A stretch of DNA of 64,000 bases from Bacteroidota bacterium (GCA_018267135.1 JAFDZA010000014.1:372001-436000); one strand, 5' to 3'. Shown: positions 51,044 to 61,228, counted from the first letter of the stretch. Program-made: numbers and translations. The notes: generated by a model not told the origin, from the letters alone.

Positions 51044-53176
51044 ATGGAAGATACGATTCAACCTAAAGCCATTGCTGTTGCCCGGCAGATATACGAAAGC
51101 AACTACCTTAGCCGCGACTTAAGTTGGCTTCAATTTAACTACCGTGTATTAGACCAAGCCAGGCATATTGATCGGAGTATTTTTGATCGGCTTAAATTCT
51201 TATCCATCACCGCTTCTAATCTTGATGAATTTTGCACCATCCGGTTAGGCAGTTTGTACAACTATTTGGATTACAACAAAGAACGTTTTGATTACTGCGG
51301 CATGCGCGAAGAACCTTTTCGCGAATACTTGCTGGAAACCATTCATCAATTTGTAGCGGAGCAATGCCACTGCTACATCCAAAAATTAAAACCTCTCTTT
51401 GAAAAAAATAATTTTAGAATAGAGGGGTATGCCCAATTAACAGAAGCCGACAAAGCCCGAGTAGATCTGTATTTTCAGCGCACTATCTACCCCATGCTTA
51501 CGCCCATGCTGTTCGATAATTACCATACTTTTCCGATATTAAAAAATAACCGGCTGTTATTTGGTGTCGTTACCAAAGCGCAGCAAGACCAGGCAAACCA
51601 ACTGCGGGTATCATTTATACAAGTGCCCAGCAACATTCCGCGCTTTTATGAAATCCTTCATCCTGATGGAATCATCTCTTTTGTAGCCATTGAAGACATT
51701 ATAAAACATAATGTCTTTCACCTGTTTCGAAATATTGAAATTGTAAGCATTAACTTATTCCGCATTAACCGAAACGGAGATTTTACACTGGAAGAAAGTG
51801 AAGATATTGAAACCAATTTTTTAGAAGAACTAAAACGCAAACTGCAAACCCGAAGAACCGGCCGGGTGGTTCGCCTCGATATAGAAGAGAACCCGGATCC
51901 GTGGATGATGCGGTTGCTTAAAATTCAGTGGGATCTGGACGACCAAAATATTTTTATCATTCCCAAAGAAGCATTGATTGATTTTACCGGTATAGGCCAG
52001 ATTGTTAACCATGCCGAATTTAAAGGAAAACGGTTTCAACCCAAACCGCCCGTCAAACCACTTTCTTTTTCTGAGCAGGGAACACACGATTTGTTTGAAG
52101 TATTGAAGGAACGCGACATTCTCTTGCACCATCCCTACAATTCGATGGAGCCTGTGTTGGAACTATTAGAAAAAGCGGCCTACGATCCTTATGTACTGTC
52201 TATAAAAATAACGATTTACCGGCTGGCTAAAGAATCGCGGATAAGCGCAGCCTTGCTTAAGGCAGCCGAAAACGGGAAACATGTTTCGGTATTATTTGAA
52301 GTAAAGGCACGCTTTGACGAAGAAAACAATTTGCGCGAAGCACAACGTTTGCAAAAGGCCGGCTGCTTTGTTATCTACGGCATCAGCAGTTTAAAAACAC
52401 ATACCAAATTATTGTTAATTGTTCGCAATGAACCCGACCGGGTGTACCGGTATGTACATCTTTCCAGCGGAAATTATAATGAAACTACAGCTCGTTTCTA
52501 CACCGATATTGGGCTGCTCACAACGAATGAAACATATGCCCACGATGTATCCGAATTTTTTAACGTTATTACCGGGCATTCTCAACCCACTTCTTATCTT
52601 AATTTGATTACTTCACCCCGCGACATGCGCAACCAACTCTGTGCGCTCGTTCGGCAAGAAGCGGAAAATGCTCGGCAAGGACTGCCTACCGGCATAGTTA
52701 TAAAACTAAATTCCATACAAGACAAAGAATTGATAGATGCACTCTATGAAGCTTCTCAGGCCGGAGTTCCCATCAAATTAATCGTACGCGGCATTTGCTG
52801 CTTGCGTCCGGGCCGGAGTGGGTTAAGTGAAAACATTGAAGTAATTTCAATAGTGGGAGAGTTTTTGGAGCATTCGCGAATCTATTATTTTCATAATAAC
52901 ATGAGCCCCAAGGTGTACATCGGCAGTGCCGATGCCATGGTGAGAAGTTTCGACCGTAGGATTGAATCTCTTTTTTTACTGGTACAAGACTTAATAAAAA
53001 AACAGGCTATTGAAGTATTAGAGTATAACTTGAAAGACAATGTTAACTCATATGTTTTGCAAGAAGACGGAACGTATAAAGTGCGCGAACAGAATGGAGA
53101 GATGCCATTCAATATCCATAAAGAGTTTTACAACACTTCTATAGAAACGGCCCACCGCGCATCTTTGTTTCAGTAA
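51044..53176 (+). CDS. ppk1: Polyphosphate kinase 1
   Basis: Polymerises the gamma phosphate of ATP into polyphosphate and works in reverse. The 710 residues show the N domain (YLSRDLSWLQFNYRVL), head domain, and C1/C2 catalytic domains: the candidate phosphohistidine His453 in LKTHTKLLLI, KARFDEENN, and the C-terminal LRPGRSGLSENI and YFHNNMSPKVYIGSAD. It is transcribed with gyrB (7-nt gap). Confidence 0.96.
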   Translation: MEDTIQPKAIAVARQIYESNYLSRDLSWLQFNYRVLDQARHIDRSIFDRLKFLSITASNLDEFCTIRLGSLYNYLDYNKERFDYCGMREEPFREYLLETIHQFVAEQCHCYIQKLKPLFEKNNFRIEGYAQLTEADKARVDLYFQRTIYPMLTPMLFDNYHTFPILKNNRLLFGVVTKAQQDQANQLRVSFIQVPSNIPRFYEILHPDGIISFVAIEDIIKHNVFHLFRNIEIVSINLFRINRNGDFTLEESEDIETNFLEELKRKLQTRRTGRVVRLDIEENPDPWMMRLLKIQWDLDDQNIFIIPKEALIDFTGIGQIVNHAEFKGKRFQPKPPVKPLSFSEQGTHDLFEVLKERDILLHHPYNSMEPVLELLEKAAYDPYVLSIKITIYRLAKESRISAALLKAAENGKHVSVLFEVKARFDEENNLREAQRLQKAGCFVIYGISSLKTHTKLLLIVRNEPDRVYRYVHLSSGNYNETTARFYTDIGLLTTNETYAHDVSEFFNVITGHSQPTSYLNLITSPRDMRNQLCALVRQEAENARQGLPTGIVIKLNSIQDKELIDALYEASQAGVPIKLIVRGICCLRPGRSGLSENIEVISIVGEFLEHSRIYYFHNNMSPKVYIGSADAMVRSFDRRIESLFLLVQDLIKKQAIEVLEYNLKDNVNSYVLQEDGTYKVREQNGEMPFNIHKEFYNTSIETAHRASLFQ

Positions 53177-53344
53177 ATTATTTTACGATTTCATTTCCGG
53201 CCATAATCGGTAAGTTACCGTATTTCCTTATGGTAAGGTTTATTAACCACTTATACTAAGAAGAAACGGCTGAAAAAAAATCCCCTTTTTCTATTTTGTT
53301 TTTAATTATCTTTTTGACCGAATAGTTAAAGATTTTTATAAAGC

Positions 53345-54985
53345 ATGAAAAGACGAGATTTTGTTCAACTGGCCGGAATAGGGATGGCCGGTTCTTTATT
53401 TTCTCTTCCCACCATAGGCAATGCCGTGCCGGCAGAAGTTCTGCTGGAGTCTCCGTTATTAGCTTCGCAAAAAAAACAACTGGCTGATGTGGCCTTAAAC
53501 ACCGCCAAAGGGCTGGGGGCAACTTATACCGATGTGCGCGTGGGGCGGTACTTAAATCAATTTATCAGTACACGCGAAAATAAAGTGCAGAATATTGTAA
53601 ACACTGAATCGTTTGGGGTAGGCGTACGGGTCATTGCAAAAGGAGCGTGGGGGTTTGCTGCTACTAATGAAGTAACAGAAGACGGTATAAAGAAGATAAC
53701 TGAAAAAGCAGTTGCCATAGCTAAGGCAAATTCTAAATTTCAAAAAGAACCGGTTATGTTGGCGCCTGCAGCCGGGCAAGGCGAGGTTACATGGAAAACA
53801 CCCATTCAAAAAAATGCGTTTGAAGTACCCGTTTCTGAAAAGGTAGATCTTTTATTAAGAGCAAATGGCGCGGCCATCAAAAGCGGAGCTAGTTTTGCCA
53901 GCTCTAATCTTTTTCAGGTAAATGAGCAAAAATACTTTGCTTCTTCCGATGGCTCCTACATTGATCAGGACATTCACCGAATATGGCCCACATTTAGTGT
54001 ATCTGTTATTGACCGGGCATCCGGAAAATTTAAGTCGCGCGAAGCCATGAGTGCTCCCATGGGGATGGGATATGAATACATGATACCCAAGGCAGAAGAC
54101 AAACTAACAGGGCCTTCTGGCATGGTGCTGTATAGAAATAGTTATGACATCGTAGAAGATGCAACCATTGCCGCTAAACAAGGCAAAGAAATGATGACGG
54201 CCAAATCGGTGGAACCGGGAAAATATGATTTGGTTTTAGAGCCCAATCATTTAGGTCTTACCATACATGAATCGATTGGCCATCCGCTGGAGCTCGATCG
54301 CATCTTAGGCTACGAAGCCAATTATGCCGGCACCAGTTTTGTTACCCTCGAAAAATTGAAGTCGGGTAATTTTAATTATGGCAGTAAGCAGGTAAGTATT
54401 TTTGCCGATAAAACTCAACCCGGATCATTAGGAGCCGTAGGATATGACGATGAAGGAGTAAAATGCAAACGATGGGATTTGATAAAAGAGGGTGTGTTAG
54501 TGAACTTAGAAGCCATTCGCGACCAGGTACACATGCTGGGACAAAACGAATCGCATGGATGCTGCTACGCCCAAAGCTGGAGCGAAGTGCAATTTCAGCG
54601 CATGCCAAATGTCTCACTTGCTCCGGGAAAAGAAACATACAGCAGCGCCCAGATGATAAAAGATGTAGAAAAAGGTATTTACATTGCCGGAAGAGGGTCT
54701 TATTCGATTGATCAGCAACGGTACAATTTCCAGTTTGGCGGCACCGCATTTTATGAAATTAAAAATGGCCAGATTACGGGCATCTTAAACGATGTGGCCT
54801 ATCAATCGAATACACAAGAATTTTGGAACAGTTGTGTAAAAGTTTGTGATGAAAGCGAATATCGTATGTTCGGCTCCTTTTTCGATGGCAAAGGACAGCC
54901 TTCACAAGTAAGTGCCGTTTCGCATGGCAGTTCACCCGCCCGATTTAATGGAGTGAACGTAATCAATACAGGAAGAACCATTTAA
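53345..54985 (+). CDS. TldD-family metalloprotease, Tat-exported, copy 1 (D1)
   Basis: A 546-residue TldD homologue. The zinc motif HESIGH (HExxxH) is at residues 308-313, and a Cys pair at 406-407 (ESHGCCYA) may supply a further ligand. The N-terminus begins MKRRDFVQLAGIG with a twin-arginine signal (RRDF plus a weak hydrophobic segment), so the folded protein is predicted to go through Tat. It is shortest in similarity to D2 over the first 130 residues. In the family, TldD forms a protease with TldE that trims peptides. It begins the D1-D2-E1 unit, 14 nt before D2. Confidence 0.92.
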   Translation: MKRRDFVQLAGIGMAGSLFSLPTIGNAVPAEVLLESPLLASQKKQLADVALNTAKGLGATYTDVRVGRYLNQFISTRENKVQNIVNTESFGVGVRVIAKGAWGFAATNEVTEDGIKKITEKAVAIAKANSKFQKEPVMLAPAAGQGEVTWKTPIQKNAFEVPVSEKVDLLLRANGAAIKSGASFASSNLFQVNEQKYFASSDGSYIDQDIHRIWPTFSVSVIDRASGKFKSREAMSAPMGMGYEYMIPKAEDKLTGPSGMVLYRNSYDIVEDATIAAKQGKEMMTAKSVEPGKYDLVLEPNHLGLTIHESIGHPLELDRILGYEANYAGTSFVTLEKLKSGNFNYGSKQVSIFADKTQPGSLGAVGYDDEGVKCKRWDLIKEGVLVNLEAIRDQVHMLGQNESHGCCYAQSWSEVQFQRMPNVSLAPGKETYSSAQMIKDVEKGIYIAGRGSYSIDQQRYNFQFGGTAFYEIKNGQITGILNDVAYQSNTQEFWNSCVKVCDESEYRMFGSFFDGKGQPSQVSAVSHGSSPARFNGVNVINTGRTI

Positions 54986-54999
54986 TAACCATAACCCAA

Positions 55000-56640
55000 A
55001 TGAAGAGAAGAGATTTTATACAATTGGCAGGGGCAAGTGCAGGTGCTATGATGATCCCTTTTGCGTCTTTTGCCAATCCCGTAGATCCATCCAGACTGCT
55101 TGAACAAGTGCTGGATGTGCAACAGAAAAAACAACTGGCCGATATTGCCTTAAACACGGCCAAGACCATGGGAGCTACCTATACCGATGTACGGATTGGT
55201 CGCTATCTCAATCAATTTGTAACCACCCGCGAAAAGAAAGCACAAAATATTGTGAACACTGAATCGTTTGGCGTAGGCATCCGGGTTATTGTAAACGGCA
55301 CGTGGGGGTTTGCCGCCAGCAATAATGTAACAGCCGATGGCATGAAAAAAACGACAGAGCGTGCAGTGGCTATTGCCAAGGCAAATTCTAAATTTCAAAA
55401 AGAACCGGTTAAGTTGGCGGCCACGCCTTCTTATGGAGAGGTAAGCTGGAAAACTCCGATAGTAAAAAACGGATTTGAAGTTCCTGTAAGAGATAAAGTG
55501 GATTTGTTGCTGGGAGCCAATGCCAAGGCATTGGAAAAGGGTGCCAACTTTGTAAACAGTATTATTTTTCTGGTGAATGAGCAAAAGTATTTTGCTTCCT
55601 CGGAAGGCTCCTACATTGATCAGGATATCCATCGTACGTGGCCGAATTTTAATGTAAGCGCTGTTGACCGTGCCACCGGTCAGTTTAAGAGTCGGCCCGC
55701 TTTTAGTGCCCCCGTTGGCAAGGGATACGAATATTTAGACGGAAGAACGGAAGATAAAATACAAGGCCCGGGTGGAATTATTTTATACAATAAATCGTAC
55801 GACATCATGGAAGATGCTGCCATGGCAGCCGAACAGGTAAAGCAGATGATAGCCGCCAAATCGGTAGAGCCGGGTAAGTATGATTTAGTACTCGAACCAT
55901 CCCATCTCTGGCTTACCATTCACGAATCGGTAGGGCACCCCACCGAACTCGATCGCGTACTGGGTTACGAAGCTAACTTTGCCGGCACCAGTTTCCTCAC
56001 ACTCGATAAATGGAAATCTGGCAATTTTGGTTTCGGCAGCAAGCAAGTGAATATCGTAGCCGACAAAACCCAAGTAGGTTCGCTCGGAGCAGTAGGGTAT
56101 GATGATGAAGGTGTAAAATGCAAACAATGGGATTTGATTAAAGACGGGGTGTTAGTAAACTACCAGGCCATTCGCGATCAGGTAAACATTATCGGACAAA
56201 AAGAATCGCATGGATGTTGCTACTCGCAGAGTTGGAGCGATGTACAGTTTCAGCGTATGGCTAATGTATCCTTGCAGCCAGGAAAAGAAAAACTTACGCC
56301 TGATCAGATGATTGCCGGAGTAGAAAAAGGAATTTATATCGTAAAAGACGGATCATTTTCTATAGACCAGCAACGGTATAATTTCCAGTTTGGAGGTGTT
56401 CTTTTCTTCGAAATAAAAAACGGTAAAATTGCCGGTATGCTCAAAGATGTAGCCTATCAGGCCAACACACAAGAGTTCTGGAATTCCTGCTCGCAAGTTT
56501 GTGATGAGCGCGACTACCGGCTTAACGGAGCTTTTAATGATGGCAAAGGGCAACCTTCACAGTCGAATGCCGTTTCGCACGGGTCGGCTACGGCTCGCTT
56601 CAATGGTGTAAACGTAATCAATACAGCCAGAACCATATAA
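55000..56640 (+). CDS. TldD-family metalloprotease, Tat-exported, copy 2 (D2)
   Basis: The same length (546) as D1. It keeps HESVGH at residues 308-313 and the Cys pair (406-407). The N-terminus MKRRDFIQLAGAS is again a twin-arginine signal. The middle block from LWLTIHESVGH to DDEGV is nearly identical in protein to D3 and less like D1, while the N-terminal third resembles D1 more. Codons differ at many synonymous sites, so the copies are old. It is followed by TldE1 after 36 nt. Confidence 0.92.
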   Translation: MKRRDFIQLAGASAGAMMIPFASFANPVDPSRLLEQVLDVQQKKQLADIALNTAKTMGATYTDVRIGRYLNQFVTTREKKAQNIVNTESFGVGIRVIVNGTWGFAASNNVTADGMKKTTERAVAIAKANSKFQKEPVKLAATPSYGEVSWKTPIVKNGFEVPVRDKVDLLLGANAKALEKGANFVNSIIFLVNEQKYFASSEGSYIDQDIHRTWPNFNVSAVDRATGQFKSRPAFSAPVGKGYEYLDGRTEDKIQGPGGIILYNKSYDIMEDAAMAAEQVKQMIAAKSVEPGKYDLVLEPSHLWLTIHESVGHPTELDRVLGYEANFAGTSFLTLDKWKSGNFGFGSKQVNIVADKTQVGSLGAVGYDDEGVKCKQWDLIKDGVLVNYQAIRDQVNIIGQKESHGCCYSQSWSDVQFQRMANVSLQPGKEKLTPDQMIAGVEKGIYIVKDGSFSIDQQRYNFQFGGVLFFEIKNGKIAGMLKDVAYQANTQEFWNSCSQVCDERDYRLNGAFNDGKGQPSQSNAVSHGSATARFNGVNVINTARTI

Positions 56641-56676
56641 AAAACTAAACAAACGAATAACCAGTAACTTAAATTT

Positions 56677-58014
56677 ATGGCAATACTATCAAAAGATGAA
56701 GCCCAGCAAATCCTTAAAAAGGTAATTGGCTTCTCTAAAGCAGATGGCATCGAAGCCAACCTGAATGGCAGCGATGCAGGAAATATAAGATATGCGCGCA
56801 ACAGCGTTTCTACTTCGGGCGAAGACAGCAACGTAAGCCTGGGCGTGCAATCCTACTTCGGAAAAAAATCGGGCACGGCAACGATTAATGAGTTTGACGA
56901 TGCCTCACTTGAAAAAGTGGTAAGACGCTCGGAAGAGTTGGCACAACTGGCGCCTGAAAACCCGGAGTTTATGGAGCCGCTTACTCAGCAAACCTACCAG
57001 GAATCTAAAACCTATTTTGATTCCACCGCAAAAATTACCCCCGAATACCGGGCTCAGGCCGCTGCCAACAGCATCAATCCTGCCGTAGCCAAAGATATTA
57101 CGGCCGCTGGTTATCTTACGGATAACCGGGGATTCAATTCTATGATGAACAGCAAAGGATTGTTTGCCTACAACAAAGCTACCTCGGTTGACTTTACCGT
57201 AACCATGCGTACCAACGATGGCACCGGATCGGGCTGGGTAACCCGCAGCTTTAATGATGTAAGTAAACTCGACACAGCCGAGGCATCTAAAATTGCTATT
57301 GACAAAGCCTTGCAATCGCGTAATGCCAAAGCGATTGAACCGGGCAAATACACAGTCATTCTTGAACCGGCTGCTGCAGGCGACTTAATTGGATTAATGT
57401 TTTTTGGTATGAATGCCCGCCAAGCAGATGAAGGGCGCAGCTTCATGTCTAAAAAAGGAGGTGGTACCAAACTGGGAGAAAAAATTGTAGACGAGCGGGT
57501 AAATATTTACACTGATCCATGGAACGAAAACGTGCCTGCCTCCGGATGGGGCAACAATGGGTTAGCCCGAAAAAAAATGGACATCATAAAAAATGGAGTA
57601 GTAACCAATTTATTTTACGATCGCTATTGGGCTTCTCAAAAAAATGTTGAGCCCGTACCTTTCCCCGGCAACCGGATTATGCAAGGAGGTAATGCTTCAT
57701 TAGAAGACATGATTAAAGACACCAAAAGAGGAGTGCTCGTTACCCGGTTTTGGTACATCCGCCCGGTAGACCCGCAAACGCTGCTCTACACCGGTCTCAC
57801 CCGCGATGGAACTTTCTATATTGAAAACGGAAAGATTAAACATCCCATAAAAAATTTCCGATTTAATGAAAGCCCTATCATCATGCTGAATAATCTGGAA
57901 ACACTGGGCAAGCAAGTGCGGGTAGGGAACGGAGAAGGCTTTGGAGCACCTTCATTAATTCCGTATCTGAAAGTAAGAGACTTTACTTTTACCAGCTTGT
58001 CGGATGCCGTATAA
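56677..58014 (+). CDS. TldE/PmbA-family protein, copy 1 (E1)
   Basis: A 445-residue partner subunit of TldD with the same fold but no HExxxH motif. Conserved stretches are IRYARNSVSTSGE, GKYTVILEPAAAGDL, GLTRDGTFYIENGKI and FNESPIIMLNNLE. It has no signal peptide or twin-arginine pair (MAILSKDEAQ). In E. coli the TldD/TldE heterodimer is the active form. Here it is placed after two TldD copies, and a good terminator ends the unit. Confidence 0.92.
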   Translation: MAILSKDEAQQILKKVIGFSKADGIEANLNGSDAGNIRYARNSVSTSGEDSNVSLGVQSYFGKKSGTATINEFDDASLEKVVRRSEELAQLAPENPEFMEPLTQQTYQESKTYFDSTAKITPEYRAQAAANSINPAVAKDITAAGYLTDNRGFNSMMNSKGLFAYNKATSVDFTVTMRTNDGTGSGWVTRSFNDVSKLDTAEASKIAIDKALQSRNAKAIEPGKYTVILEPAAAGDLIGLMFFGMNARQADEGRSFMSKKGGGTKLGEKIVDERVNIYTDPWNENVPASGWGNNGLARKKMDIIKNGVVTNLFYDRYWASQKNVEPVPFPGNRIMQGGNASLEDMIKDTKRGVLVTRFWYIRPVDPQTLLYTGLTRDGTFYIENGKIKHPIKNFRFNESPIIMLNNLETLGKQVRVGNGEGFGAPSLIPYLKVRDFTFTSLSDAV

Positions 58015-58047
58015 TATCGCTTATTGTATATTGTAATATCGTTTGGT

Positions 58048-58078
58048 AGTCCCCGGAAAATTAACCCGGGGACTTTTC
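58048..58078 (+). terminator. Intrinsic terminator of the D1-D2-E1 unit
   Basis: A perfect 9-bp GC-rich stem pairs 58048-58056 with 58066-58074 around AAAATTAAC, followed by TTTT. It lies 34 nt after the TldE1 stop, so D3-E2 is a separate transcription unit. Confidence 0.85.
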
Positions 58079-58192
58079 TATATAACCGAATGTGTTAAAA
58101 AAAAGAAAAATATTTCATTTCTATACTCAACATTTTCATGACTTTATACGTCTGATGAATGTAATTCCTTAACCACACTTAATCCCGCTAAA

Positions 58193-59833
58193 ATGAAAAG
58201 AAGAGACTTTATTAACATGGCCGGAATGGGAGCCACGGGGGCTGCGCTATTGTCGCAGTTTCCACTTATGGGCAAGCCTATCTCTGCCGAGCGTGCACTT
58301 GAAACGGTAGATGTGGCCCTTAAAAAGCAACTGGCCGATGTGGCGCTAAACGCAGCCCGCAGCAAGGGTGCCACCTATACCGATGTGCGAATTGGCAGGT
58401 ATCTGAATCAATTCGTTGTTACGCGCGAAGATAAGGTAGAAAACATTGTCAACACCGAATCATACGGAATGGGCATTCGGGTAATTGCTAATGGCGGTTG
58501 GGGTTTTGCCGCTACCGATAAACTGGATAAAGATTCCATCGCCAAAACAGCCGAAACGGCCGTTGCTATTGCAAAAGAAAATTCAAGGTTACTTACAGAG
58601 CCGGTTAAATTAGCACCTCAAAAAGGGTTAGGGGAAGTAAGCTGGAAAGCCCCCATCGAAAAAAATGCTTTTGAGGTACCCATTAAAGAAAAAGTAGATC
58701 TGCTGCTCAATGTAAATGATGCCGCCATGAAAGCCGGAGCTAACTACATCACCTCCCTGCTTTTCCTCATCAATGAACAAAAATATTTTGCTTCTTCAGA
58801 TGGATCATATATAGATCAGGACGTTCATCGTATATGGCCGGCCTTTTTTATTACTAAAATTGATGCCGCTACCGGAAAGTTTGAAACCCGCAATACACTC
58901 AGCGCTCCCATGGGCATGGGCTATGAATATCTGGATTGGAGGCCACAAGATAAAATCCACAGTGTAACCACCCTCTACAAAGGCAGGTATGATATGCTGG
59001 AAGATGCCAAGGCCGGGGGAATGCAGGCCGGAGAAAAGATGAAGGCAAAATCAGTAGAACCGGGCAAATATGATTTAATACTCGATCCATCACACCTTTG
59101 GCTCACCATACACGAATCCGTAGGACATCCTACCGAACTCGACCGCGTGCTGGGCTATGAAGCCAATTTTGCCGGCACCAGTTTCCTCACATTAGACAAG
59201 TGGGAATCTAAAAATTTCAACTTTGGCAGTAAGCTTGTCAATATCGTGGCCGATAAAACCCAAGTCGGTTCATTGGGAGCAGTAGGGTATGATGATGAAG
59301 GCGTGCCTTGTGGCAAATGGGATTTAATTAAAGACGGTGTTTTAGTAAACTATCAGGTTATCCGCGATCAGGCACACATTCTTGGCTTGAACGCATCGCA
59401 GGGGTGCTGCTATGCCGACAATTGGAGCAGCGTACAGTTTCAGCGAATGCCCAATGCTTCTTTACAGCCAGGCAAGCAGAAGAAAAGCATTGACGATCTC
59501 ATCAAAAATGTAGAGAAAGGAATTTACATCATTGGCGATGGTTCGTTTTCCATAGACCAGCAACGCTACAATTTTCAGTTTGGCGGCCAATTGTTTTATG
59601 AAATTAAAAATGGAAAGATTACCGGCATGCTGAAAGACGTAGCCTACCAAGCCAATACTCACGAGTTTTGGAATTCTTGTGCTGACATTGCCGATGAAAG
59701 CGATTTCCGTTTGGGAGGTGCTTTTGGCGATGGCAAAGGCCAGCCGGCTCAAAGCAATTCAGTATCGCACGGCTCAGCCACGGCTCGGTTTAACGGAGTA
59801 AATGTTATTAATACCTCACGAAATATCGGATAA
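58193..59833 (+). CDS. TldD-family metalloprotease, Tat-exported, copy 3 (D3)
   Basis: 546 residues. HESVGH lies at 307-312 and the Cys pair at 405-406 (ASQGCCYA). A twin-arginine signal opens the protein (MKRRDFINMAGMG). It differs from D1 and D2 in the ATSN/ATDK region and in the C-terminal third (NASQG where the others have ESHG). It is the first gene of the second unit, with its own leader after the terminator at 58048; no clear -7 box is visible. TldE2 follows after 4 nt. Confidence 0.92.
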   Translation: MKRRDFINMAGMGATGAALLSQFPLMGKPISAERALETVDVALKKQLADVALNAARSKGATYTDVRIGRYLNQFVVTREDKVENIVNTESYGMGIRVIANGGWGFAATDKLDKDSIAKTAETAVAIAKENSRLLTEPVKLAPQKGLGEVSWKAPIEKNAFEVPIKEKVDLLLNVNDAAMKAGANYITSLLFLINEQKYFASSDGSYIDQDVHRIWPAFFITKIDAATGKFETRNTLSAPMGMGYEYLDWRPQDKIHSVTTLYKGRYDMLEDAKAGGMQAGEKMKAKSVEPGKYDLILDPSHLWLTIHESVGHPTELDRVLGYEANFAGTSFLTLDKWESKNFNFGSKLVNIVADKTQVGSLGAVGYDDEGVPCGKWDLIKDGVLVNYQVIRDQAHILGLNASQGCCYADNWSSVQFQRMPNASLQPGKQKKSIDDLIKNVEKGIYIIGDGSFSIDQQRYNFQFGGQLFYEIKNGKITGMLKDVAYQANTHEFWNSCADIADESDFRLGGAFGDGKGQPAQSNSVSHGSATARFNGVNVINTSRNIG

Positions 59834-59837
59834 CCTT

Positions 59838-61172
59838 ATGGCAATTTTAACAAAAGACCAGGCTCAGGCATTATTGAAGAAAGTGCTGAGCTACTCAAAA
59901 GCCGATGAGTGCGAAGTGAACCTCACGGGCACCGACAGCGCAAATATTCGCTATGCACGCAATTCAGTTTCCACCAGTGGCAAAATATCGCAGAGCCAAT
60001 TAGTCGTTTCATCTGCTTATGGGAAGAAACTGGGTGTAGCCACGATTAATGAATTTGACGATGCCTCTTTGGAAAAAGTAGTGCGCAGATCAGAAGAGTT
60101 GGCTAAGCTAGCTCCGGAAAATCCGGAATATGTTTCTTTTCTTGGCCCGCAAACATTTGCCGAAGCCCACACGTATGTAGAAAGCACCGCTGCCATTACG
60201 CCTAAGCTACGATCCGATTTAGTGGCACAAAGTTTACAGGTAGCCAGAGATGCTAAAGCGGTAGCAGCCGGTTTTTTAGAAGATAATACCGGTTTCAGTG
60301 CTATGATGAATTCTAAAGGGCTTTTTGCCTACAATACGTCTACCAATACAAATTTTTCGGTTACGGTAAGAACAGAAGATGGAAAGGGATCCGGTTATGC
60401 CACACGCGGGTATAATGATATAACCAAATTAGATACCAGAAAGGCTACTCAGATAGCTACCGAAAAGGCAGTTAAATCAGTTAATGCCAAAGCCATTGAG
60501 CCGGGCAAGTACACCGTCATTTTAGAACCCGCGGCCGTAGCTGTTTTATTGGAAAATATTTTTTTCCGTTTAGATGCCCGGCAAGCCGATGAAGGTAGAA
60601 GTTTTTTGAGCAAAGCAGGAGGGGGCACTCGCTTAGGCGAAAAATTGATGGATGAACGGGTAAATATATATTCTGATCCTTTCAATACCGATTTGCCGAG
60701 CAATACATGGAGTGGCGATGGCCGGCCGCAGGAAAAAATTGCCTGGGTAGAAAAAGGAGTAATAAAAAATCTTTCCTACTCCCGCTACTGGGCAGAAAAA
60801 AAAGGTGTTAAAGCTATACCTGGCCCGGAAGCGGCCATTATGGAAGGAGGCACAAAATCAATTGAAGAACTGATAGCCGGTACCAAAAAAGGTGTGCTGG
60901 TTACAAGATTGTGGTACATACGCGATGTTGATCCGCAAAGTTTGTTGCTCACCGGCCTTACCCGCGATGGAACTTTTTATATTGAAAATGGAAAGATTCA
61001 ATACCCGATAAAAAATTTCCGTTTTAATGAAAGCCCCATTATTATGCTGAATAATCTGGAAGAATTGGGTAAAGTAGAGCGAACTGTAAGCGTTGAGTCG
61101 AACAATAATTATTTGTTACCTCCCATTAAAGTGCGCGATTTTACCTTCTCCAGTTTATCGGATGCAGTATAA
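59838..61172 (+). CDS. TldE/PmbA-family protein, copy 2 (E2)
   Basis: The ATG at 59838 (MAILTKDQAQ) gives 444 residues and matches TldE1; the longer frame from 59802 overlaps D3 and is not used. Conserved stretches are IRYARNSVSTSGK, GKYTVILEPAAVAVL, GLTRDGTFYIENGKI and FNESPIIMLNNLE. There is no signal peptide. The closest sibling is E1, which it pairs with D3 instead of D1/D2 by position. A terminator follows at 61195. Confidence 0.92.
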   Translation: MAILTKDQAQALLKKVLSYSKADECEVNLTGTDSANIRYARNSVSTSGKISQSQLVVSSAYGKKLGVATINEFDDASLEKVVRRSEELAKLAPENPEYVSFLGPQTFAEAHTYVESTAAITPKLRSDLVAQSLQVARDAKAVAAGFLEDNTGFSAMMNSKGLFAYNTSTNTNFSVTVRTEDGKGSGYATRGYNDITKLDTRKATQIATEKAVKSVNAKAIEPGKYTVILEPAAVAVLLENIFFRLDARQADEGRSFLSKAGGGTRLGEKLMDERVNIYSDPFNTDLPSNTWSGDGRPQEKIAWVEKGVIKNLSYSRYWAEKKGVKAIPGPEAAIMEGGTKSIEELIAGTKKGVLVTRLWYIRDVDPQSLLLTGLTRDGTFYIENGKIQYPIKNFRFNESPIIMLNNLEELGKVERTVSVESNNNYLLPPIKVRDFTFSSLSDAV

Positions 61173-61194
61173 TTTTTTCTATTGATATTGGCAT

Positions 61195-61228
61195 GAAAGA
61201 GGCTGCGCATACAGCCTCTTTCGTTTTT
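61195..61228 (+). terminator. Intrinsic terminator of the D3-E2 unit
   Basis: An 11-bp stem pairs 61195-61205 with 61212-61222 around CGCATA, followed by G and five T. It also rules out the ATG at 61193 as the start of the next gene. Confidence 0.9.

Noticed and set aside
53177..53344. Terminator between ppk1 and the first TldD
   Set aside because: A 7-bp hairpin with one wobble pair is present, but no T tract directly follows it, so it was not called.
59802..59837. Longer TldE2 start overlapping D3
   Set aside because: The added residues are the out-of-frame end of D3, and the ATG at 59838 gives the same N-terminus as TldE1.
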